From DASXKD01 sp963734725 (lineage in GTDB: Bacteria; Actinomycetota; Actinomycetes; Streptosporangiales; Streptosporangiaceae), in contig CAVTIX010000014.1 of NCBI GenBank assembly GCA_963734725.1, positions 1-64,000 of the forward strand: a stretch of DNA of 64,000 nucleotides, written 5' to 3'. Each line of letters starts with the position of its first letter. Positions within the stretch are counted from its first letter, which is position 1. Below are positions 48,506 through 55,106 of this stretch, in pieces. The translations under genes and the position numbers were made by a program. The notes beneath the pieces are model-generated. The model made no database searches and was not told where the DNA came from. It worked only from the letters and a program-made list of their open reading frames with translations.

Positions 48506-48640
48506 ACTCAGCATGCTATGCGCCTGGCGGACCACCCGAGCAGGGGATCCAGGCCCACCAGTGACCGGGGGCTCAGGCCCAGTCGGCGCGGCCAGATCAT
48601 GGCAGGATGGCCCGGGAGCCAGGCGGGGAAGGTGAGGCGG

Positions 48641-49993
48641 ATGTTCGAGCCCAGCGCGGAGGCCATGCCCGCCGAGGAACTCGCCAGCCTGCAATCCGAG
48701 CGGCTCCGGGCGCTGGTGGGCCGGCTCCTCACCGCCGGCGGGATCCAGGCCGAACGGCTCCGTGCGACCGGGGTCACCGCACCGGACGGCATCACCCTGG
48801 CGGATCTGCCCCGGCTCCCCATGGTCGCCAAGGCTGACCTTTGGGCGGCCTATCCGTTTGGCATGCTTCAAGTGCCAGCGGAAGACCTGGTGGCTGTGCA
48901 CGGTTCCAGCGGCACCGGCGGCCGGCCCACGCTGGTCGGCTACACCCGCGCCGACCTGAAGCTGTGGGCGCGGATGTGCGCGCGGGCGCTGGCGGCGGCG
49001 GGCGCGACGCGCGGCAGCATCGTGCACAACGCCTACGGGTATGGCCTGTTCACCGGCGGCGTAGGCATCCACCAGGGCGCGGTCGAGCTGGGCGCCACCG
49101 TGGTCCCGGTGTCCGGCGGGATGACGGCGCGGCAGGTCACGCTGATCCGCGACCTACACCCCGACATCCTGACCTGCACCCCGTCGTACGCGATCCGGCT
49201 GGGCGAGGCGCTGGCCGAGGCGGGGGCCGGGCCGGGGCAGGGCCTGTCGCTGAAGGCGGGCCTGTTCGGCGCCGAACCCTGGTCCGGCGAGCTGCGCGCC
49301 CGCATCGAGGACCTGCTCGGCCTGCGCGCCCTGGATATTTACGGCTTGTCCGAGGTGATCGGGCCCGGGGTGGCGGCGGAGTGCCTGGAGGCGGCGGACG
49401 GCCTGCACGTCAACGAAGACCACTTCCTGGTGGAGGCGGTGGACCCGGCCAGCGGCGCGCCTGTGCCCGACGGCGCCCTCGGCGAACTGGTGTTCAGCAC
49501 CGTGACCAGGGAGGCGCTGCCGCTGCTGCGCTACCGGACCGGGGATATCGCGTCGCTGCGCCGGGGGATCTGCGCGTGCGGGCGGACGCTGGTGCGGATG
49601 AGCAAGGTCACCGGCCGTAGGGACGACATGCTGGTCGTGCGCGGCGTCAACGTGTACCCCAGCGAGGTGGAACGCGTGCTTCTGGCCTCGCCGGCGCTCT
49701 GCCCCGACTATCTGCTGGTGGTCGATGAGCGCGAGGCTGCGGGCCGGCTGCTCGTGTGTTGTGAATACAAAACGACGGGCGCTGGTGAGCCGAATGCTGC
49801 TGGTTCTGCTGGCGCCGGGGCCGGTCAGCTGCCGGGTTCCGCGGATCTGGAGTCCCGGTTGCGCGCGGAACTCGGGGTCAGCGTGGCCGTCCGGGTGCTG
49901 CCCGCGGGCACCGTGCCGCGCAGCGAGGTCGGCAAGGCGGTCCGGGTCGTCCGGTGGCGCGATGGCGCCCCGCCCCTGCCCGGCCTGGACTGA
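48641..49993 (+). CDS. Phenylacetate-CoA ligase family protein (PaaK-like)
   Basis: 450 residues. The adenylation P-loop is VHGSSGTGGRPTLVGYT. Further motifs are LDIYGLSEVIGPGVAAEC, PLLRYRTGDIASL and KVTGRRDDMLVVRGVNVYP, and the catalytic Lys is in PRSEVGKAVRV. The fold activates aryl acids as CoA thioesters. No other paa catabolic gene is nearby, so the true substrate is open. The ATG at 48641 is chosen because GGTGAGG precedes it. It is divergent from the M48 protease. A 21-bp tandem array begins at its stop codon. Confidence 0.86.
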   Translation: MFEPSAEAMPAEELASLQSERLRALVGRLLTAGGIQAERLRATGVTAPDGITLADLPRLPMVAKADLWAAYPFGMLQVPAEDLVAVHGSSGTGGRPTLVGYTRADLKLWARMCARALAAAGATRGSIVHNAYGYGLFTGGVGIHQGAVELGATVVPVSGGMTARQVTLIRDLHPDILTCTPSYAIRLGEALAEAGAGPGQGLSLKAGLFGAEPWSGELRARIEDLLGLRALDIYGLSEVIGPGVAAECLEAADGLHVNEDHFLVEAVDPASGAPVPDGALGELVFSTVTREALPLLRYRTGDIASLRRGICACGRTLVRMSKVTGRRDDMLVVRGVNVYPSEVERVLLASPALCPDYLLVVDEREAAGRLLVCCEYKTTGAGEPNAAGSAGAGAGQLPGSADLESRLRAELGVSVAVRVLPAGTVPRSEVGKAVRVVRWRDGAPPLPGLD

Positions 49994-50070
49994 TCCCGGC
50001 AGGCCTGGACTGGTCCCGGGCGGGCCTGGACCGATCCCGGGCGGGCCTGGACTGATCCCGGGCGGGCCTG
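49988..50070 (+). repeat. 21-bp tandem repeat from the paaK-like stop to nadD
   Basis: Four units of GACTGATCCCGGGCGGGCCTG (the first is 20 bases) fill the gap. The first unit contains the last codons and stop of the ligase gene (GGCCTGGACTGA). Confidence 0.85.
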
Positions 50071-50093
50071 GTCACGGCCGGGGGGACGATCGC

Positions 50094-50099
50094 TAAAGT
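50094..50099 (+). promoter_or_regulatory. -10 element close to the nadD start
   Basis: TAAAGT is followed by CTGGGG and then the ATG at 50106. The spacing suits a leaderless transcript, although GGGG could also act as a weak ribosome-binding site on a longer message. Confidence 0.4.
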
Positions 50100-50105
50100 C
50101 TGGGG

Positions 50106-50714
50106 ATGGGAACTCCCGGCAAGATCAGGATCGGCGTGATGGGCGGCACGTTCGACCCCATCCATCACGGCCACCTGGTCGCCGCCAGCGAGGTGGCACA
50201 CATCTTCTCCCTGGACGAGGTCATTTTCGTGCCCACCGGCCAGCCGTGGCAGAAGCAGGGCAAGAACGTGTCGGCCGCCGAGGACCGTTACTTGATGACG
50301 GTGATCGCTACCGCCTCGAACCCGCGGTTCGCGGTCAGCAGGCTGGACATCGACCGCCCGGGACCCACGTACACCATCGACACGCTGCGTGACCTGCGCG
50401 CGGAGCGCGGGGGCGATGCGGACTTGTTCTTCATCACCGGCGCCGACGCCCTGTCGCGGATGCTGTCCTGGCAGGACGTGGATGAGTTGTTCACGCTGGC
50501 GCATTTCGTCGGCTGCACCCGCCCCGGTCACCGGCTGACCGGCCACGGCCTGCCTGAGGACAAGGTGAGCCTGGTGGAGATCCCGGCGCTGGCGATCTCC
50601 TCGACCGGCTGCCGCCAGCGGGTCGCCGAGGGACAGCCGATCTGGTACCTGGTCCCGGACGGGATCGTCCAGTACATCGCGAAGCGGAAGTTGTACCGCA
50701 ACGACAACGGCTGA
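50106..50714 (+). CDS. nadD: Nicotinate-nucleotide adenylyltransferase
   Basis: NAD synthesis enzyme, 202 residues. The nucleotidyltransferase signature is GVMGGTFDPIHHGHLVAA (HxGH at residues ~20-23) and the C-terminal ISSTxxR motif is ISSTGCR. Other motifs: FVPTGQPWQKQ, RPGPTYTIDTL, FFITGADALS. Usually found between proA and rsfS in relatives. A second 21-bp array starts at its stop codon. Confidence 0.96.
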   Translation: MGTPGKIRIGVMGGTFDPIHHGHLVAASEVAHIFSLDEVIFVPTGQPWQKQGKNVSAAEDRYLMTVIATASNPRFAVSRLDIDRPGPTYTIDTLRDLRAERGGDADLFFITGADALSRMLSWQDVDELFTLAHFVGCTRPGHRLTGHGLPEDKVSLVEIPALAISSTGCRQRVAEGQPIWYLVPDGIVQYIAKRKLYRNDNG

Positions 50715-50773
50715 CGCGTGCCTTCAGGAAACTGACGCCTGCCCGCAGGAGCTGGCGCGTGCCCGCAGGAACT
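50712..50773 (+). repeat. ~21-bp tandem repeat after nadD
   Basis: Three units with consensus TGACGCGTGCCCGCAGGAACT start at the nadD TGA stop and run into the nadD-rsfS gap. The unit sequence is unrelated to that of the array upstream of nadD but has the same period. Confidence 0.7.
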
Positions 50774-50922
50774 GGAAACGCTGGGTCACCAGCGCGGAGA
50801 CCCTTGAACCTGGCGCTGCGGGTTACCCTGGAAGGGCACCTGCATCCCATGTGCCCGCGAGGTCAACGTCGCGGGCCGGGGGAGAAGCGGGAAGGAACGC
50901 CTGAGGAGGCCGAGCGCAACAC

Positions 50923-51336
50923 GTGACAGCTACCGCCAGGGCCGTCGAGCTTGCCAGGATCGCGGCCGAGGCCGCGGCTGAGAAGCTCGCATCGGACATC
51001 ATCGCGTACGACGTCAGCGAGCAACTCGTCATCACGGATGTTTTCCTGCTTTGTTCTGCGGCGAACGACCGTCAGATCCGCGCGATCGTGGACGAGATCG
51101 AGGAGAAGATGCGCCAGGCCGGGGCCCGGCCGGTGCGCAGAGAAGGCGAGCGGGAGCGCCGCTGGGTGCTCCTGGACTACCTCGACGTCGTGATCCATGT
51201 CCAGCACGCGGAGGAGCGGGTCTACTACGCGCTGGAACGGCTCTGGAAGGACTGCCCGCGCGTGCCGCTGGCCGAGCCCGTGGGAGTGGCGCCCAGTGGG
51301 CCCAGCGCCCCGGGGCCTGACGGGGATGTCCAATAG
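50923..51336 (+). CDS. rsfS: Ribosomal silencing factor RsfS
   Basis: Binds L14 and blocks subunit joining in slow growth, 137 residues. Typical segments: RIAAEAAAEKLASDIIAYDV, LVITDVFLLCSAANDRQIRA, and WVLLDYLDVVIHVQHAEERV with YYALERLW. The GTG start is preceded by GAGGAGG at a slightly long spacing. The last ~20 residues are a Pro/Gly-rich tail. It follows nadD in the usual order. Confidence 0.94.
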   Translation: MTATARAVELARIAAEAAAEKLASDIIAYDVSEQLVITDVFLLCSAANDRQIRAIVDEIEEKMRQAGARPVRREGERERRWVLLDYLDVVIHVQHAEERVYYALERLWKDCPRVPLAEPVGVAPSGPSAPGPDGDVQ

Positions 51337-51427
51337 GTTGTTTTGACCCGGGCTGGATCTCGGCCTGGCATGCGTTTCTGGACGGACACTTTCATGCGGG
51401 CTGGGCAGGCTCGACCGAGGAAGGAAG

Positions 51428-52288
51428 GTGCCCGTAGTGGGCCATGACGCGACGGGGCGCGCGTCTTCTGGGGCTTCTGGGGCGGGTGTGGCGCCTGTGC
51501 CTGGCAGCTCTGCCGGGCCAGGCGGGGCGGGTGCAGGGCCTTCCAGGGCTACTGTGCGGCCTCCCGAGGCCAGTGTGCAGCCCGCCGGGGCGACTGCGCC
51601 GCCAGCCGGGGCGACTGCCGGACCGACTGGGGCAACTGCGGGGCGGGCTGGAGCGAGCGCGCGTAGCCATGATCACTCCGTCCGGCTGGTGCTGTGGCGG
51701 CATGGGCAAACCCAGTGGAACGTCGAGGGCCGGTTCCAGGGCCAGAGCGACATCCCGCTGGACCCGGTCGGAGAACAGCAGGCCGAGCGTGCCGCCCGGC
51801 TCCTCGCCGCCTTGCAGCCGAGCGCGATCTACTCCTCCGACCTGGCCCGCGCCACCATGACCGCGGCGCCGCTGGCCCGGCTGACCGGGCTGACGGTGAT
51901 TTCGGACAAGGACCTGCGGGAGCGATACGGCGGCCTCTGGGAAGGGCTCACCGACACCGAGATCCGCGCGCAGTACCCCGTAGAACATTCACAGTGGCGG
52001 CCGCCTGAGGGCGAAACCTCCGCCGCCGTCGCCGACCGCGCCTGCGCCGCGATGGAGCGGATCGCCGACACCCTGACTCCGGGGTCACTGGCCGTGGTGG
52101 TCAGCCACGGGGCAGCGTTGCGCCTGGGCGCCGCGCGCCTGCTCGGCCTCCCCGAGGAACTGTGGGGCGTGATCGGCCCACTGGCGAACTGCGCGTGGTC
52201 GGTCCTCGGTCGTCGGCGCAGCAGGTGGCGGCTCATTGAGCACAACGCCGGGACCCTGCCCGAGCCCGTGCTCAGCGACGACCGTTGA
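51428..52288 (+). CDS. Histidine phosphatase family protein with disordered N-terminus
   Basis: 286 residues from GTG 51428 (51437 is possible). The catalytic domain starts near residue 84: LVLWRHGQTQWNVEGRFQGQ (RHG), AIYSSDLARATMTAAPL, LRERYGGLWEGL, and the second His in VVVSHGAALRLG. The first ~80 residues are Ala/Gly/Pro/Thr-rich with internal repetition (PAGATAPPAGATAGPTGATA). The domain is phosphoglycerate-mutase-like, and the substrate cannot be inferred. It is downstream of rsfS, as is common in Actinobacteria. Confidence 0.85.
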   Translation: MPVVGHDATGRASSGASGAGVAPVPGSSAGPGGAGAGPSRATVRPPEASVQPAGATAPPAGATAGPTGATAGRAGASARSHDHSVRLVLWRHGQTQWNVEGRFQGQSDIPLDPVGEQQAERAARLLAALQPSAIYSSDLARATMTAAPLARLTGLTVISDKDLRERYGGLWEGLTDTEIRAQYPVEHSQWRPPEGETSAAVADRACAAMERIADTLTPGSLAVVVSHGAALRLGAARLLGLPEELWGVIGPLANCAWSVLGRRRSRWRLIEHNAGTLPEPVLSDDR

Positions 52289-52344
52289 GACCTTCAGATC
52301 TTGTACACTGGCGTGGCTGTCGGCGGACCCGACACGACAGCCGA

Positions 52345-52417
<73 letters not shown>

Positions 52418-52478
52418 CAGGTCAGACACTATATGGATCTTGATGAAGATCATCGGACAGCCAAACTGACTGCCAAGT

Positions 52479-52745
52479 TCATGATCGCTGGCTGAAGATC
52501 CGGCCCATTCGCTCGGCGCCGGTCCTGAGAACCGGCCTCAGCTCGTGCCGGTAGACACGCTCGGTGGTGCGCGTGCTGGAGTGGCCGACTAGGTGCGAGA
52601 TGTCCTCAGTCGCTACGCCGTCGGCCGACAGCATGCTCACGAACGAGTGCCGCAGTTCCCGCGGGCTCCACTCTTTCCCCAGCCCGGCTTTCTCGCAGAT
52701 GACCCGGAAGTCGCGGCTGCTGACCTGGGGTGTCTCAGTTTGAGA
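52479..52745 (-). pseudogene. Tyrosine recombinase (integrase), C-terminal fragment
   Basis: About 88 codons remain: SSRDFRVICEKAGLGKEW, then WSPRELRHSFVSMLSADGV (second catalytic Arg with its His), SHLVGHSSTRTTERVYRH (catalytic His and Tyr nucleophile), ending MGRIFSQRS. The first two thirds, with the first catalytic Arg, are gone; in-phase codons upstream of ~52745 do not look like integrase. It points at the tRNA-Ala, the usual arrangement for elements integrated at a tRNA 3' end. Confidence 0.75.
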
Positions 52746-52884
52746 GGCAAGGCTTTGGGTGGTTGCGGGCGCTGGCTTGCCAATGGATGTGAGGCATTTC
52801 GGTTTGGCGACACTGGCGGGTGTGTCATACCGCGGTGCGGTAGCTGGTGTCGGGCGCCTGAAATTCGTCGGCCACACTGAGTCC

Positions 52885-53727
52885 ATGGATTACGTCGGCC
52901 GGGTGCCCGCCCCGCCGCTCGACCGGTTCATCGACGACATCTACTGCCTGACCGGGGTGCCGCGCCACCGCCGGATGAACGTCCCGCCGATGCCGTCGGC
53001 ACACCTGTTCGTCAACCTGGGCGGACCCGTCCGCCTGTGGGATTCCGACCCTTCGGTGCCGCCGGCAGTGTTCACCGATGGGTGGTTCATGGGTGTATGG
53101 ACCAGGCGTTTCCTCTTCGAGTACCCCACACGGGTGCGGCTGGTCGGGGTGCACTTCAAGCCTTGGGGGATTTCGCCGTTCGCCGACATGCCGGCGACCG
53201 AGCTGCGGGACCGATGGGTGCCGGTCGACGCCGTCTGGCAACGGTCTTTGGACCGGATTCGCAACCAGGTCGGCGACATCGCATCGGCCACCGAGACACT
53301 GCGGGTAGTGGAGGAGGAGCTGCGATCGCGGCTTGCCGAGGCACCGTCGCGCGGTCTCGGCCTGGTCCAGCACACAGGCGGGCGGTTGGAGGCTTCCCAC
53401 GGCGCGGTCCCGGTCGGTGCGCTGGCCGATGCCGCCGGGGTGAGTGGCAATCACCTGGCCACGCAGTTCAAGTCTCATGTCGGGGTCACCCCGAAGCGGG
53501 TGGCGCGGATCTACCGCTTTGCGCGGCTGATCTTGTCCGTAGACGCCCTGCGTCCGGTCGACTGGCCGGAGCTCGCTCACACGGCGGGCTACTTCGACCA
53601 GGCCCACTTCAGCAGGGAGTTCAAGGACTTCACCGGCCACACCCCGACGCAATACCTGGCCCTGCGGCGCCGATTCCCCGCCGAGCAGGGGTTCCCGCCG
53701 GACAGCGGCCCGATGCCCGCTGATTGA
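52885..53727 (+). CDS. AraC-family transcriptional regulator
   Basis: 280 residues. N-terminal cupin-like sensor (PPLDRFIDDIYCLTG; WTRRFLFEYPTRVRLVGVHF) of the DUF6597 type, and a C-terminal AraC HTH (GALADAAGVSGNHLATQFKS; ELAHTAGYFDQAHFSREFKD). Start at 52885 is set by family alignment (MDYVGRVPAPPLDRF); the upstream in-phase codons lie in the integrase-remnant region. It probably regulates the RibD-like gene that follows by 74 bases. Confidence 0.86.
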   Translation: MDYVGRVPAPPLDRFIDDIYCLTGVPRHRRMNVPPMPSAHLFVNLGGPVRLWDSDPSVPPAVFTDGWFMGVWTRRFLFEYPTRVRLVGVHFKPWGISPFADMPATELRDRWVPVDAVWQRSLDRIRNQVGDIASATETLRVVEEELRSRLAEAPSRGLGLVQHTGGRLEASHGAVPVGALADAAGVSGNHLATQFKSHVGVTPKRVARIYRFARLILSVDALRPVDWPELAHTAGYFDQAHFSREFKDFTGHTPTQYLALRRRFPAEQGFPPDSGPMPAD

Positions 53728-53801
53728 TTTCTTACAAGCCCAGTCGCCCCCGGGGGCGACAAGATCGGGGGCGAGTGCGCAAGGAGACCCGAGGAGAACC
53801 T

Positions 53802-54414
53802 GTGGGCACAGTAATCATGCACAACGTGGTGTCGGTGGACGGCTTCATCGCCGACGAGAACGACGACGTCGGGCCACTCCACGATTGGTACTTCAACGGG
53901 GACACCCCGATCACCGAAGGCGGCGACCAGCAGTACGACCATTCCGGCGCTGGAAGCGGCTTCAAGGTCTCACGCGCATCGGCGGAGTACGTCCGGCCGA
54001 TGTGGGAGGCGATCGGCACGATCGTGATGGGCCGCACACCTGTTCGACCTGGTGAACGGCTGGGAGGGTCAGCCGCCCGCGGGCGACCACGTGGTCGTGG
54101 TGTCCCACCGGCCCAAGCCCGAGGGCTGGCACCCCGAGGCGTCGTACCATTTCGTCGATGGCGTGACGGCTGCGATCGACAAGGCCCAGGAGCTCGCCGG
54201 GGAGCGAACCGTCGGTGTGAACGCTGGCGACGTGGGCAGCCAGATCCTCGCGGCCGGCCTCGTGGACGAGGTGGCGATGGACGTGGTGCCGGTGGTGTTC
54301 GGGTCGGGCAAACGCTACTTCGGCAGCATCGATGGGCAGCATCTACTGGAGGATCCCCACGTGGTCATCCAGGGCGACCGGGTGCTGCACCTGAGGTTCA
54401 AGGTACGCCGCTAG
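53802..54414 (+). CDS. Dihydrofolate reductase/RibD C-terminal family protein (frameshift near 54040)
   Basis: The first frame reads MGTVIMHNVVSVDGFIADEN ... MWEAIGTIVMGR. One extra base then breaks it, and the second frame gives HLFDLVNGWEGQPPAGDHVV, then VNAGDVGSQILAAGLVDEVA and VPVVFGSGKRYFGSIDG to the stop. Joined length is about 203 residues, normal for this family of small NADPH-dependent reductases of unknown substrate. The GTG at 53802 follows GAGGAG. It is probably in an operon with the AraC gene. Confidence 0.78.
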
Positions 54415-54437
54415 ACCCCGATGCGGGCTGGCAGCGA

Positions 54438-54605
54438 TCCGCCCGATGCCCGAGACACGCTGGCAATGCCTCAACTTCTGTGGCAGGACACCGGCCGCGG
54501 GTGATCGCGCGGGCCGGGGGAGCAGGGTGCCTCAACATGGTGGCAGCACTCCGCCCAATGCCTCCGGCGCGATGGCAATGCCTCAAGATCTCTGGCAAAG
54601 GACAT
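54438..54605. repeat. Imperfect direct repeats in a gene-free stretch
   Basis: TCCGCCCGATGCCCGAGACA... GGCAATGCCTCAACTTCTGTGGCAGG (54438-54490) recurs as TCCGCCCAATGCC...GGCAATGCCTCAAGATCTCTGGCA (54550-54605). A third partial GTGCCTCAACATGGTGGCAG stands between them. Origin unknown. Confidence 0.55.
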
Positions 54606-55106
54606 CAGACCCACCCTTAAAGATCTTGCAGTCTGCAAGCATCCACTGCTTCTGCCATCCTCAGCTTTGCCAGGTATCCGACTACACACCGGTGCATCAT
54701 TTGATGATCATGGTCCGTGCTCGCGGCGCGCGTTATTGTCCACCGCACTTCGCCGATCACCGGGCTTCGTGGGTGGGTAGCCTGTATTCGCTGGGGATTC
54801 GGATATGGCGCCGGTTACGGCTGGGAGGGCTTCGGCCAATAGGCTCGGGCGAGGCCCTTTGCCGTCAAGGGAGCCGAAGGGGGTGATAACCGGGTACTCA
54901 TGCAGGTCAGTGCCGTGTATCCGGGGACTGGCCGCTGGCCGACCAGTGCGGCCGGCAGGCCGGGCCTAGGGCGTCCGGGACGCCATCTACCTGCAGCAAC
55001 AGCCACCGAGCGCAGCTTAAAGACCGGCAGGGTTTCCTGATCCGATCCGGGCAGAAGGCCCGGGGGACTCAGACCAACCGTGCGTTGTAACAGGCAGGCG
55101 CCGGAA
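54606..55106. other. Gene-free stretch
   Basis: No convincing coding frame on either strand. It holds a near-palindrome CTTGCAG-T-CTGCAAG (54625-54639) and short GC hairpins such as GGCGTC-CGG-GACGCC (54970-54984), the latter downstream of the STAND gene's stop. Base composition is lower in GC than that of the flanking chromosome, consistent with acquired DNA. Confidence 0.5.

Noticed and set aside
54840..54990. Possible group II intron end (GAGCCG-like segment near 54868).
   Set aside because: The domain V consensus does not complete (no closing CGGTTC-type arm), and no reverse transcriptase is present.
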